A DNA stretch of 44,385 nt from CAYSRM01 sp964475205 (GCA_964475205.1 CAYYVQ010000016.1:1-44385); one strand, 5' to 3'; counted from the stretch's first letter, positions 32,878 through 41,715 are shown. Translations and numbers: made by a program. Notes: generated by a model from the letters alone, not told the origin.

Positions 32878-35229
32878 TCATCTCTCATAACCGATCCAGA
32901 AAACAAACCTCTCGGTATCAGTCAGATCGTCATCTCTCCATAGCGGCCATGCCCAGTCTATGCGTATAGGAAAACCCGGCACATCAAGCCTGACCCCGGC
33001 TCCGTAGGTCGCGGCAAGTTCCTCAAGTCTGAACTCATACGAATCTCTCCACACATTGCCGACGTCGACAAACGATGCAAGCCGTATATTTGGAAGAACA
33101 GGAACCCAGTACTCAGCGGAAGCAAGAGCCAGGCTGTTGCCGCCAACCGTTCGATGAGGCACATCGCCGTCAATTCCCAAATCCTCCTCCCTCACAACCT
33201 TTGGTCCTACATCCCGATATTCAAAACCCCTGATTGTGCGCCCACCGCCAAGGAAAAGCCTGTCGCTGATTGTAACCTCGTCGGTCTCGCCGTAAGCCTC
33301 CACAACCTCGGCGCGAGCGCTCAGGGAAACCACATGATCCAGCCATACCGGAATATAGTTGTTCACGCGCAAGCCAACTTCATAAATATCGGTGTCAAAA
33401 CCCAGTATCCCGCCCGTAATTTCAGCGAAAGCAACAGCCCTTGTCCCCTTCGTAGGCACAAACGGACTGTTCCTGGTGTCATGTATGAGGCTAAGCCGCA
33501 AAGAACTTTGCAGCACGTCTTTCTCTCTGGTAAAAAAATATCCTTCGCTGTCTTGTTCAACATAAAAATACTCATTTGTGTCGGTTACATCGCTTACAAA
33601 AGTTTTTTCAAGCCTGTATCGGGCCTGGATACTGTTCGGTCCGGCAAGACCTTTCCGGAGGCTCACCGCCCCGCCCGTCTGCTCAAGGTCGTAGTCATCA
33701 TAGGATAAAGTCTTGTTGTAGAGATCAACTCCCAGCGACAATTTACGGTCCATAAACCAGGGCTCAACAAAAGAAAGTTCATAACTTTCCGTAGTCGATC
33801 CGAACTCAGCAGACAACTTGAGTTTCTGCCCCCCGCCAGTGAAATACGGCCAGCCGGTCAGATCAAAATTACCCTGCTGGACCTGAACAAAACCAATAAG
33901 GTTTTCAATACTTGAAAATCCTGCTCCCACCATGAATTGGCCGGTAGGCTTCTCCTCAACTTCAAATATCACATTTCGCTTCTTGTCTTCACGCGTTTTT
34001 TCCGGATAGCTCCTGACGCTGGAGAAAAAGCCCAGATTCATCAACCGTTTTTCACTGCGTTCTATGGCGACCTCATCATACAGATCCCCCGGATAGACAA
34101 GCAATTCCCTGCGAATGACCTTGTCCCTGGTCTTGCTGTTTCCGCTTATATCAACATCGTGAATCCAAACCTTTTCACCTTCTCTTACATCGAAAACCAC
34201 ATCAACAGTATTGGCCGCCTCTCCAGGTTCCGTTGCCGGCCTGACTATAGTGTCAACATAACCCCTCTTTCCGTAAAAATCCCCTATAGCCGCAGCTGAT
34301 TGTCGAATAGCATAGAGCGAAGCAACCTCGCCGGTCTTAATGCCCACCCTGCCAAGCAACGCCTGCTCCGGAAAAAGCTCCACGCCATCAATCCCGACTT
34401 GGCCTATCCTGTAACGGTCGCCTTCGTCAATTTCCACCTCAATGACAACACGCCCGTCGCTGTCAATTTTTCTCTCAGGCATTTGAACTTCGGCTCTCAG
34501 ATAACCTTCAAAGGCGTACATCTGTTCAATTACAAGGCGTGCGGTTTCAAGCTCATCGGGATCGAAACGCTTTTTCCTGAACCACTTGAAAGGATTATAC
34601 CATGCCGGCTGCTCAAATGGCTTTCGAAGCTGGTTGTAGGATAAATGTTTATTACCCTGAAATATCACCCTGTCTACCGGTTTAGGCTCTCCCTCGTCAA
34701 TCCTGATACTCAAACCGGCCAACCTTTTCCCCTGGTCGATCATATCAATCTGCCAGTCAATCCGAACGTCGGTGTAGTAGTCTTCGGCATACTTTTCTTT
34801 GAGCCTTTGGACAGCCAGACCGACCGTCTGGTCGTCGATCAGGTCTCCAGGCCACAGGTCCATGATTTCCCGGACCCTGGCAGCATCGAAATGATCCCCG
34901 CCCTCGACTTCCGCCCGGGCAGCAAGCTTCAGGCGGTTTTTTGCGCTGTAAATTAAACGAACCGTCTCGCTGCCTAAAGATTTAACCCGGACATTGACAT
35001 GTGTAAACCTCCCGGTTTCCAGCAGAGATTTGACATCACGGGATATCCGGAAACGATCAAGTTCCCCGCCTGTTTCTGAGCCAACATGCGAAAGAATAAA
35101 AGCTCTGTCAATTTCTCCGGCGCCTCGGTTTTCAACAGCAATTTCAGCTATCGTCGCCCCGGACGAGGAAAAGACACCCGAAGAAACAAGAACAATAATC
35201 CATATCAATACCCTGAACTTTAATTTCAT
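32878..35229 (-). CDS. bamA: Outer-membrane protein assembly factor BamA
   Basis: The product is 783 residues. A signal peptide (~1-25) is followed by five POTRA domains (~26-415), for example VDRVIFQGNKHLSYNQLRKP and IHDVDISGNSKTRDKVIRRE, and a 16-strand beta-barrel (~420-783). The loop-6 motif IRGFEYRD and the C-terminal aromatic strand (VFWIGYER) are diagnostic, although the last residue is Arg rather than the usual aromatic. BamA inserts barrel proteins into the outer membrane. Its ATG overlaps the dnaB stop as ATGA with little Shine-Dalgarno, so translation is probably coupled to dnaB. Confidence 0.96.
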   Translation of the reverse strand: MKLKFRVLIWIIVLVSSGVFSSSGATIAEIAVENRGAGEIDRAFILSHVGSETGGELDRFRISRDVKSLLETGRFTHVNVRVKSLGSETVRLIYSAKNRLKLAARAEVEGGDHFDAARVREIMDLWPGDLIDDQTVGLAVQRLKEKYAEDYYTDVRIDWQIDMIDQGKRLAGLSIRIDEGEPKPVDRVIFQGNKHLSYNQLRKPFEQPAWYNPFKWFRKKRFDPDELETARLVIEQMYAFEGYLRAEVQMPERKIDSDGRVVIEVEIDEGDRYRIGQVGIDGVELFPEQALLGRVGIKTGEVASLYAIRQSAAAIGDFYGKRGYVDTIVRPATEPGEAANTVDVVFDVREGEKVWIHDVDISGNSKTRDKVIRRELLVYPGDLYDEVAIERSEKRLMNLGFFSSVRSYPEKTREDKKRNVIFEVEEKPTGQFMVGAGFSSIENLIGFVQVQQGNFDLTGWPYFTGGGQKLKLSAEFGSTTESYELSFVEPWFMDRKLSLGVDLYNKTLSYDDYDLEQTGGAVSLRKGLAGPNSIQARYRLEKTFVSDVTDTNEYFYVEQDSEGYFFTREKDVLQSSLRLSLIHDTRNSPFVPTKGTRAVAFAEITGGILGFDTDIYEVGLRVNNYIPVWLDHVVSLSARAEVVEAYGETDEVTISDRLFLGGGRTIRGFEYRDVGPKVVREEDLGIDGDVPHRTVGGNSLALASAEYWVPVLPNIRLASFVDVGNVWRDSYEFRLEELAATYGAGVRLDVPGFPIRIDWAWPLWRDDDLTDTERFVFWIGYER

Positions 35230-36677
35230 CCCAGAACCACATCTGCATCTGCAACGCCGCCGGCCAGTTCCTCTTCTGCGCCGTCAACTCCCGTTTTCCT
35301 GTCTTCGAACCTGACGTATTCCTCTTCAAAATTCAGCCGGATCTCTCCTGTCGGGCCGTTGCGCTGTTTAACCACATCAACAATCGAAAGCATTTCGTCA
35401 TCCCTTTCTTCGTCATCCGGATATTTGCAGGGTCTGCGCAACATACATACCACGTCAGCATCCTGCTCAATTGCGCCGGAATCCCTCAGATCAGACAGTT
35501 TCGGCCGCGCCACCTTATCTCTCTGCTCCGGCGCCCGGCTGAGCTGGCTCAGCACAAGCACAGGAATCCTCAACTCCTTGGCCATGGCCTTAAGATTCCC
35601 GGATATGTTGGCAGTTTCTATCTGTCTGCCCTGCCTGGCATATTCCTTGGAATGAAGAAGCTGAAGGTAATCAATCATTATAAATTCAATGTCATACTTC
35701 TTCTTCATCCTCCGCGCCCGCGCCCTCAGCTCAACAACATCCAGTCCACCGGTATCATCGAGGTATATCGGAGCCTTGGAAAGCACTGACGCTGCGGTAG
35801 TCAGTTTCGGATGCGCCACTGTCGCGGAAACACATCCGCTGGAAAGCTTGAATGCGGAAACCTTTGCATGAGAGCATAACATGCGCAGCACAAGGGCTTC
35901 ATGCGCCATCTCAAGGCTGAAGATTCCAACCGGCCGCGGCTTTTTGTCAGGATCCTTGATTCCCAGCGCAACCCTCTCGGCTATATTCATGGCCAGTGAC
36001 GTCTTGCCCATCGACGGCCGGGCGGCAAGAACAATCATCTCGCCGGGCCTCAAACCATGAATCTTACTGTCAAGATTAACAAACCCTGTTGATATTCCGC
36101 TGAGCCCGCGATGTGTGCTGAGAATTTCCTCAACATGCTCCATGGTCTCCTTGACAGCTGTCTGCCAGGCAAGCATAAAGCCGTGCTGGCGTTCGGTAAT
36201 CTCCATGAACGCCTGTTCGGTCTGGCCAAGAATATGGTCAGCATTCTCTTCACCGCGATAACAGGACTTTTCCGCATCCCTGGCACAGGCAATAATACAA
36301 CGCAGAAGATGCCGCTGGCGAACGATATCAATGTAGTATTCCGCATGAGCGGAAGTCGGCGTCGAATCCACTATTCTTTCGAGAAACCCGACCCCGCCAA
36401 CGTCCTCTAAACGAGAAGCCGCCTTGAGGGCTTCGCTGAGAGTCACCAGGTCCACCGCGGAACCTGACTTGAAAACCTCCAGCATGAACATATAGACGGT
36501 GGAATGAGCAGGAACGTAAAACGACTCCTGGGAGAGTTGGTTCTCTATGCAAAGGTCCATCACGCGCGAAGAATCCAGCATAATGGAGCCAAGCACACCC
36601 CTTTCGGCTTCCTCGCTGTAAGGGGGCAACCTATCCGTGCTTATAGCTCGAACAGAAGACACGGTCTCATTCGGCAT
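35226..36677 (-). CDS. dnaB: Replicative DNA helicase DnaB
   Basis: The product is 483 residues. The N-terminal domain (~18-120: PPYSEEAERGVLGSIMLD) binds primase, and the RecA-like C-terminal domain has Walker A ARPSMGKTS (219-227) and Walker B FIMIDYLQLL, followed by LSQLSRAPEQR and LRDSGAIEQDADVV. It unwinds DNA at the replication fork. GAGGAA within the end of rplI serves as its ribosome binding site; the gap to rplI is 5 bp. The rplI-dnaB order is widespread. Confidence 0.97.
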   Translation of the reverse strand: MPNETVSSVRAISTDRLPPYSEEAERGVLGSIMLDSSRVMDLCIENQLSQESFYVPAHSTVYMFMLEVFKSGSAVDLVTLSEALKAASRLEDVGGVGFLERIVDSTPTSAHAEYYIDIVRQRHLLRCIIACARDAEKSCYRGEENADHILGQTEQAFMEITERQHGFMLAWQTAVKETMEHVEEILSTHRGLSGISTGFVNLDSKIHGLRPGEMIVLAARPSMGKTSLAMNIAERVALGIKDPDKKPRPVGIFSLEMAHEALVLRMLCSHAKVSAFKLSSGCVSATVAHPKLTTAASVLSKAPIYLDDTGGLDVVELRARARRMKKKYDIEFIMIDYLQLLHSKEYARQGRQIETANISGNLKAMAKELRIPVLVLSQLSRAPEQRDKVARPKLSDLRDSGAIEQDADVVCMLRRPCKYPDDEERDDEMLSIVDVVKQRNGPTGEIRLNFEEEYVRFEDRKTGVDGAEEELAGGVADADVVLG

Positions 36678-36682
36678 GAGAT

Positions 36683-37135
36683 CTATTCCTCAACAACCCA
36701 GACTTTTACCGAGGTTTCGACCTCGGGATGCAGCTTTACAGGCACATCATAAACACCAAGCTCTTTTATCGGTTTCTCCAGGATGATCTCGTTTTTCCCG
36801 ACATCTTCAATGCCTTGAGCTTTCAAAGCATCAAAAATATCGGCGGGCGAAACTGAACCGTAAAGCGTTTCTTCTTCGCCAACTTTGGCCGTAACAGTGC
36901 ATGACACCGATCCAAGCCGATTAGCAAGTTCCCTGGCTTTCGCAAGTTCTTTTTCCGCGTTGGCTTCCCGCTGTTCCCTGCTCCTGGCCAGCTGCCTCCT
37001 GGTCGCGTCAGTTACAGGCGCGGCCACTTTCCTGGGGAGAAGATAGTTCCGGGCATAACCTTCTGAAACCTTCACCACGTCCCCTTCAACGCCAAGCCCG
37101 GGCTCTTCTTTCATAAGTATCACTTCAACAGACAT
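36683..37135 (-). CDS. rplI: 50S ribosomal protein L9
   Basis: The product is 150 residues. The N-terminal RNA-binding domain (VEVILMKEEPGLGVEGDVVKV with GYARNYLLPRKVA) is connected by a long helix to the C-terminal domain, the usual L9 dumbbell. GGAGG with 6-nt spacing supports the ATG at 37135 rather than the TTG one codon earlier. It belongs to the rpsF-ssb-rpsR-rplI group. Confidence 0.97.
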   Translation of the reverse strand: MSVEVILMKEEPGLGVEGDVVKVSEGYARNYLLPRKVAAPVTDATRRQLARSREQREANAEKELAKARELANRLGSVSCTVTAKVGEEETLYGSVSPADIFDALKAQGIEDVGKNEIILEKPIKELGVYDVPVKLHPEVETSVKVWVVEE

Positions 37136-37173
37136 CAAAAACCTCCGTCTACAATCCTTGCCGTTACCGTCGC

Positions 37174-37392
37174 TTAAGCAATCATCCCTACAACTCTGGC
37201 CCTGCGCACTGCCTTTTTTATCTGCCTTTGCTGCTTCGAGTTTGCGCCGGTCAGTCGCGCCGGCAGAATCTTGCCGTGAGGCGTTACAAAGTTGTTGAGA
37301 AATTCGTAATCATCAGGATTGATCTTCTCGACCCCCTTCAATGTATAGCGATTTCTCCTTCTCGGTTTTCCTTTAAATCTTCGATCTTCCAT
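37174..37392 (-). CDS. rpsR: 30S ribosomal protein S18
   Basis: The product is 72 residues, a normal S18. The conserved block (NNFVTPHGKILPARLTGANS, KQQRQIKKAVRRAR) binds 16S rRNA next to S6. AAGGAG precedes the ATG. It lacks the cysteine pairs found in zinc-type S18 proteins. It lies 13 bp after ssb. Confidence 0.97.
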   Translation of the reverse strand: MEDRRFKGKPRRRNRYTLKGVEKINPDDYEFLNNFVTPHGKILPARLTGANSKQQRQIKKAVRRARVVGMIA

Positions 37393-37405
37393 ACTGTCTC
37401 CTTAA

Positions 37406-37852
37406 CTAAAAAGGCAGATTATCATCATCCGCCAGATCTTCACCGGATCCTCCGCTGTCACCAACAGGGTTTTGTTCTTTTTCCTGTCCGCCCGGTTGTC
37501 CTCCATCGCCGAACGAAGACGACCTCGGAGAACCAAGAAACTGAACTCTGTCTGCAACAACTTTCAGTTTGCTGTTTTTCTGACCATCCTTTTCCCACTG
37601 ATCAAGACGCAAGCGCCCTTCAATAAGGACGGGGGAACCCTTGCCAAGGTACTCTCCACAGGTTTCAGCCTGCCTGCCCCAGACATCAATGTCAACATAA
37701 CAGACTTCTTCTTTGTCCTCCCCCTCGGAAGTGCGATATCTGCGGTTAATCGCCAGGCCCAGGCCGGACACAGCCCGGCCCGAAGCCGTATATTTTACGT
37801 CAGGATCTCTGGTCAGGTTTCCCGCGAGCATTACACGATTTACAGAAACCAT
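37406..37852 (-). CDS. ssb: Single-stranded DNA-binding protein
   Basis: The product is 148 residues. The OB fold covers ~1-108 (NRVMLAGNLTRDPDVKYTASG, VDIDVWGRQAE). A Gly/Gln-rich linker leads to the acidic tip DLADDDNLPF, the docking peptide for partner proteins. The ATG overlaps the rpsF stop as TAATG, so translation is coupled. Confidence 0.97.
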   Translation of the reverse strand: MVSVNRVMLAGNLTRDPDVKYTASGRAVSGLGLAINRRYRTSEGEDKEEVCYVDIDVWGRQAETCGEYLGKGSPVLIEGRLRLDQWEKDGQKNSKLKVVADRVQFLGSPRSSSFGDGGQPGGQEKEQNPVGDSGGSGEDLADDDNLPF

Positions 37853-38214
37853 TATTTTTCTCCCTCTTCTTGCTGTGATTCATTTTCAGCGTCCGCCGCT
37901 TTTTCCTCAACCTCCTCAGTCCGATGAACAATCTGAACCCTGAGAATCCCCTCCACGAATTTGAACCTGCTTCTCAGGTTTTCCACCTGCTCCGGCGATA
38001 AATCAAAATACATCCTGCGGTAATGCCCGTATTCATGCCCGGCCATGGGACGCGCAAAACGGCGCTTTCCGAGAGAAACAACTTTCTCAATATTTCCGCC
38101 ATGCGCGGAAACTTCTCCGCCGATTTTTTCAACAACCTTCTCTATATTATCGTCTTCAAGCCTGCTCGAAAAAATGAACAGTCCTTCATATTGTCTCAAA
38201 GCGGTTTCACCCAT
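37852..38214 (-). CDS. rpsF: 30S ribosomal protein S6
   Basis: The product is 120 residues. The S6 fold (YEGLFIFSSRL, RPMAGHEYGHYRRMYF) is followed by a Glu-rich tail. ATG 38214 is preferred because GGAG lies 9 nt upstream; in-frame ATGs at 38235 and 38229 sit further inside pth. The start overlaps the pth stop by 8 bp. Confidence 0.95.
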   Translation of the reverse strand: MGETALRQYEGLFIFSSRLEDDNIEKVVEKIGGEVSAHGGNIEKVVSLGKRRFARPMAGHEYGHYRRMYFDLSPEQVENLRSRFKFVEGILRVQIVHRTEEVEEKAADAENESQQEEGEK

Positions 38215-38845
38215 TGTTGCTGTCTCCATTGTCATTGCCTTTCACCGAAGCTATAGCCCCGTTATACTCGTTCATAGCGCTTTCAACCCCGCTGTCAATA
38301 ATATGCCTGACAGCTTCCGCCGCCCGCTCAGCGGTGTTTTCAAGCGCTTTCTTCTCCTTGCCTCTAAAAGGCTTGATCACATAATCTGTAATGTCGCCTT
38401 TTACGTTGCCCCCGCCTACTCCAACCCTCAACCTCACAAAATCTCTTGTGCCCAACTCCCTGATCACCGATTCCAGCCCGCGATGTCCTCCGCTACTGCC
38501 CCCGCTCCTGATTCGAAAGCGTCCCATATCAAGATTAACATCGTCTACAACCACAAGCAAAGCCGATTCGGGCCACCCCTTCTTCCGAAGCAGAGCATTC
38601 AAAGCAACACCGCTTCTGTTCATATATGTCTGAGGCTCTACAAGAAGCAGAGGCCTGCCTGACAGATGAATCTTCGCAACCCTCGAGTTGGTCCTGAAGC
38701 TTTTTCTGAATTTCGCACTTTCCGCGGCAGCTAAAGATTCAGCAACCATGAATCCAACATTGTGAGGCGAAGATATGTACCTCCTGCCCGGGTTACCCAG
38801 ACCCGCAACAACCCTTATACCTGCGGTATAACCTTGGCTATCCAT
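38207..38845 (-). CDS. pth: Peptidyl-tRNA hydrolase
   Basis: The product is 212 residues. Pth releases tRNA from prematurely dropped peptidyl-tRNA. GLGNPG, catalytic H28 in PHNVGF, PQTYMNRSG and DDVNLDMGRFRIR are present, as is GGHRGLESVI. No strong ribosome binding site precedes the ATG at 38845. Its 3' end overlaps rpsF. A candidate promoter lies 50-80 bp upstream. Confidence 0.96.
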   Translation of the reverse strand: MDSQGYTAGIRVVAGLGNPGRRYISSPHNVGFMVAESLAAAESAKFRKSFRTNSRVAKIHLSGRPLLLVEPQTYMNRSGVALNALLRKKGWPESALLVVVDDVNLDMGRFRIRSGGSSGGHRGLESVIRELGTRDFVRLRVGVGGGNVKGDITDYVIKPFRGKEKKALENTAERAAEAVRHIIDSGVESAMNEYNGAIASVKGNDNGDSNNG

Positions 38846-38895
38846 GCGTGTAGACCGTCCGGAACATCCCCCTTGCTGCGAAACAGACTCTACTA

Positions 38896-38923
38896 ATTAT
38901 AACAGTCCGAACGCAAGCACACA
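38896..38923 (-). promoter_or_regulatory. Candidate promoter of the pth-rpsF-ssb-rpsR-rplI-dnaB group
   Basis: On the minus strand a perfect TATAAT (38896-38901) lies 16 bp after a poor -35 match (TGTGTG, 38918-38923). Transcription would start about 44 bp before the pth ATG. The gap between rplY and pth otherwise holds nothing recognisable. Confidence 0.4.
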
Positions 38924-38936
38924 TATGCGCGGATAT

Positions 38937-39608
38937 TCAGTCCGTAGTTTCTTCCCCGCCCTCTGCTTCGGTTTTCTCTTTGCCAATAACTTCCGGTTCT
39001 GCTCCTTCTTCAGCCTCAACCCCTTCTTCCTCCTCCTCAACTTCTACATGCGGAACTGCGACACTTGCCACGGCCACATCGGCGGGCGTAAGAATTGTCA
39101 GAGACGGATCCACATCCATATTCTCAACCATTAATGTATCGCCGACTTTCAATCCCGACACATCCACGTCAATCGACTCTACCAGGTCGTTGGGAAGACA
39201 TTCCACTTCAACCTCACGGATAAGATGCTCGATAACCCCGCCTTCATCGGTAACTCCCACCGGTTCACCGACAAAATTGACCGGAATACTGACGGTCATT
39301 TTCTTTGTCATTGATATCTCGAGAAAATCCACATGCAACACTTTGTCAGTAATGGGGTCATGCTGGATCTCTTTTAACAGCGCCTTCTTTGCGCTGCTGC
39401 CGTCTATATGAAGATCCATTATCAGGCTTTCACTTGCGTGATGCGCCATCAAAAGCTCAAAATCATGCCGGTTCATCTTTATCAGGCGCGAATCTCCGTT
39501 CCTGAGATTAAATACGCCGGGAACCAGCCCGGCATGCCGCAGCCGTCTGGCTGAGTTTTTTCCCGTCTCTTCTCGTTTCTGCGCATTGAATTCTATTTTC
39601 TTTGCCAT
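38937..39608 (-). CDS. rplY: 50S ribosomal protein L25/CTC (long form)
   Basis: The product is 223 residues, the long CTC form. The N-terminal L25 domain (~1-92) binds 5S rRNA, the second beta domain covers ~93-185 (SIPVNFVGEPVGVTDEGGV), and an acidic Glu-rich tail ends the protein. GAGG lies 10 nt before the ATG at 39608; an upstream in-frame start at 39623 is less likely. It follows prs by 19 bp. Confidence 0.95.
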   Translation of the reverse strand: MAKKIEFNAQKREETGKNSARRLRHAGLVPGVFNLRNGDSRLIKMNRHDFELLMAHHASESLIMDLHIDGSSAKKALLKEIQHDPITDKVLHVDFLEISMTKKMTVSIPVNFVGEPVGVTDEGGVIEHLIREVEVECLPNDLVESIDVDVSGLKVGDTLMVENMDVDPSLTILTPADVAVASVAVPHVEVEEEEEGVEAEEGAEPEVIGKEKTEAEGGEETTD

Positions 39609-39627
39609 TTGGTTATGCCTCACTTAT

Positions 39628-40557
39628 TTACGGTTTAAACAAAGACGTGACCGACCGGTTCTCATGTATCCTCAGCATCGCTTCGCCAAGCAGATCGGCG
39701 CAGGTCAAAATCGTAATAGGGAAATCCCCCTTGTATTGCATGGGAACACTGTCGGTAGTTATAAGTTCTTTAATCTCTGACGCTTCCAGTCGCTCTCCTC
39801 CCTCTCCGCCAATCATGGCATGCGATACAACCGCATAAATCTCTCCGGCTCCATGCTGCTTCAATATCTTGGCTGATTCACAAAGAGTACCAGCCGTTGA
39901 AGTCAGATCGTCAACCATTACAACAGTCTTGTTCTCTACTTCTCCCACTATGTTCATGGCTACAACCTTGGTTGCAGATTTTCTGAATTTCGCGCCAAGA
40001 GCCAACCCGGCCTGCAGCATGTCGGCATAGGCAACAGCCATCTTAACCCCGCCGGAATCCGGCGAAACCACGACAATGTCATCTTCAATTCCAATACTCT
40101 TCAGGTACCGCACCATTACAGGCATCGCATAAAGATGGTCCACAGGTATATCAAAAAATCCCTGTATCTGCTGCGCATGCAAATCCATCGTGAGTATACG
40201 CGTGGCTCCGGCAGCCACAAGCAGGTTGGCCACCAGCTTGGCCGAAATCGGAACGCGGGGTTGATCCTTGCGATCCTGCCGGGCATACCCGTAATACGGA
40301 ATCACCGCTGTTATTCTTGCCGATGACGCGCGCTTGGCCGCGTCTACCATCAAGAGCAGTTCCATCAGGGCTTCGTTCGGCGGACTACACAGCGGCTGAA
40401 CAATAAAAACATCCCTGCCCCTGACATTTTCCTTGATCTTGACGAAAATCTCACCGTCAGGAAACCTGACAATATCTACTTCGCCAAGTTCAACGTTCAG
40501 GTACTTCGCAATTTTCTCCGCCAGAGGACGGTTGGCATTTCCAGCAAAAACTCTCAT
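39628..40557 (-). CDS. prs: Ribose-phosphate pyrophosphokinase
   Basis: The product is 309 residues. Prs makes PRPP from ribose 5-phosphate and ATP. Conserved parts are VRFPDGEIFVKI, PYYGYARQDRK, MDLHAQQIQGFFDIPVDHL and the PRPP loop VMVDDLTSTAGTL. ATG 40557 gives the canonical MRVFAGNANRPLAEKIA start and has AGAGG ~11 nt upstream; the ATG at 40578 is an alternative. It lies 63 bp after the tRNA-Gln gene on the same strand. Confidence 0.96.
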   Translation of the reverse strand: MRVFAGNANRPLAEKIAKYLNVELGEVDIVRFPDGEIFVKIKENVRGRDVFIVQPLCSPPNEALMELLLMVDAAKRASSARITAVIPYYGYARQDRKDQPRVPISAKLVANLLVAAGATRILTMDLHAQQIQGFFDIPVDHLYAMPVMVRYLKSIGIEDDIVVVSPDSGGVKMAVAYADMLQAGLALGAKFRKSATKVVAMNIVGEVENKTVVMVDDLTSTAGTLCESAKILKQHGAGEIYAVVSHAMIGGEGGERLEASEIKELITTDSVPMQYKGDFPITILTCADLLGEAMLRIHENRSVTSLFKP

Positions 40558-40620
40558 TACATGATTATCCTCTATCATGTTTTAAGATTCCCGTTACTTT
40601 TCTCATTTTTCTCCAGCCCA

Positions 40621-40694
40621 TGGTTGCCCGACTAGGACTCGAACCTAGACTCTGGCCTCCAAAGGGCCGTGTGCTACCATTACACCATCGGGCA
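40621..40694 (-). tRNA. tRNA-Gln (anticodon UUG)
   Basis: Read on the minus strand it folds into a complete cloverleaf: acceptor stem TGCCCGA/TCGGGCA, D arm GTGT-AATGGTA-GCAC, anticodon loop CTTTGGA with UUG at positions 34-36, a short variable region and the T arm TAGG-TTCGAGT-CCTA. The CCA end is encoded. The outermost anticodon-stem pair (27-43) is a C-A mismatch. The first 50 nt are also the last codons and stop of ispE. Confidence 0.95.
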
Positions 40695-41658
40695 CCGTCT
40701 GTGCAACTTCAGTCCAGACAGGAAAACCTGACCGTTTCACCAGCTCCCCGGCTACCGACGCGGCATGTTCCTGGCTATCGGCAAGCCCGAAAACAGTAGC
40801 TCCGCTCCCGGACAACAATACGTCAATAGCTCCGGCAGCTCTTAAATTCTCCGCCAGAATTTCAATTAGCGGGTATTTCCTGAAAACAACCTCCTGCAAA
40901 TCATTCCGCAAAAGACCGGCTGCTCTACTCGCTTCACCTTGAACCAAGGTCAAAACCAGTATACTAACTTCACCATGCCCGGTGGTCAAGCCCCCGTTAT
41001 AACGCGAATATATATCGCCGGTCGAAACCGAAAACCCCGGATTCGCCAGAACCAGGTGCATCTTTCCTGCCGGGCCGGACAGGTCAACATCAGGATATCT
41101 GACCCTCTCGCCCGCGCCCTCTACCAGCGTCATCCCTCCATGCACCAATGCGGGCACATCACATCCAAGCTCAGCGCCCATCTCCATAAGCTGTCTTTTC
41201 TCAACATCCAAAGCCCATAACGCGTTCAGTCCGATCAATACTGCCGCAGCGTCAGAACTGCCGCCGCCCAGTCCTCCGCCAACCGGTATCCGCTTTTTCA
41301 GGCGAATATCTGCGCCCACGGCGCATCCTGACCTTTCCTGCAGAAGAGAGGCGGCCTTGACAGCCAGATTATCCCTGTGGCCGGTCTTTTCAAGGTTACG
41401 GCAGCCCGGCACGTCTCCAACCTGCATATCCAGCTTAATCTGACCGTCATCACGCAATTCAAACTCCAGAATGTCCCAAAGCGAAACAGGACACACAAGA
41501 CTTTCAATTTCATGATAGCCGTCCGGCCGAAGGCCGAGAACTTTCAGAAAAAAATTGACTTTGGCTGGAGCATTAACTGTTACAACAGCGTTCCGTGTAT
41601 TCCCCCCGCTCAGACCCTCAGCGCCGCGCACGGCTTTCTTTTTCCGGTGAATCGACAT
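40645..41658 (-). CDS. ispE: 4-(cytidine 5'-diphospho)-2-C-methyl-D-erythritol kinase
   Basis: The product is 337 residues of the GHMP kinase family, the fourth enzyme of the MEP isoprenoid pathway. VNAPAKVNFFLKVLGLRPDG is the substrate-binding start, VGGGLGGGSSDAAA the ATP loop, GCDVPALV holds the catalytic Asp, and LSGSGATVFG is motif 3. The ATG at 41658 leaves an N-terminal extension of about 25 residues; there is no ribosome binding site. The reading frame runs into the tRNA-Gln gene: its last 16 codons and TAG stop lie within that tRNA, and no in-frame stop occurs before it. Confidence 0.92.
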   Translation of the reverse strand: MSIHRKKKAVRGAEGLSGGNTRNAVVTVNAPAKVNFFLKVLGLRPDGYHEIESLVCPVSLWDILEFELRDDGQIKLDMQVGDVPGCRNLEKTGHRDNLAVKAASLLQERSGCAVGADIRLKKRIPVGGGLGGGSSDAAAVLIGLNALWALDVEKRQLMEMGAELGCDVPALVHGGMTLVEGAGERVRYPDVDLSGPAGKMHLVLANPGFSVSTGDIYSRYNGGLTTGHGEVSILVLTLVQGEASRAAGLLRNDLQEVVFRKYPLIEILAENLRAAGAIDVLLSGSGATVFGLADSQEHAASVAGELVKRSGFPVWTEVAQTVPDGVMVAHGPLEARV

Positions 41659-41665
41659 GACGAGC

Positions 41666-41695
41666 GAAGTACCATAACGGATGTCCCGATGTCAA
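41666..41695 (-). promoter_or_regulatory. Candidate ispE promoter predicting a leaderless mRNA
   Basis: On the minus strand a perfect TTGACA (41690-41695) is followed after 18 bp by TACTTC (41666-41671) with an extended -10 TGG before it. Seven bp separate the -10 box from the ATG at 41658. The -10 box itself is a weak match. Confidence 0.4.
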
Positions 41696-41715
41696 GATAG
41701 AGAAAAGACTTTCTT

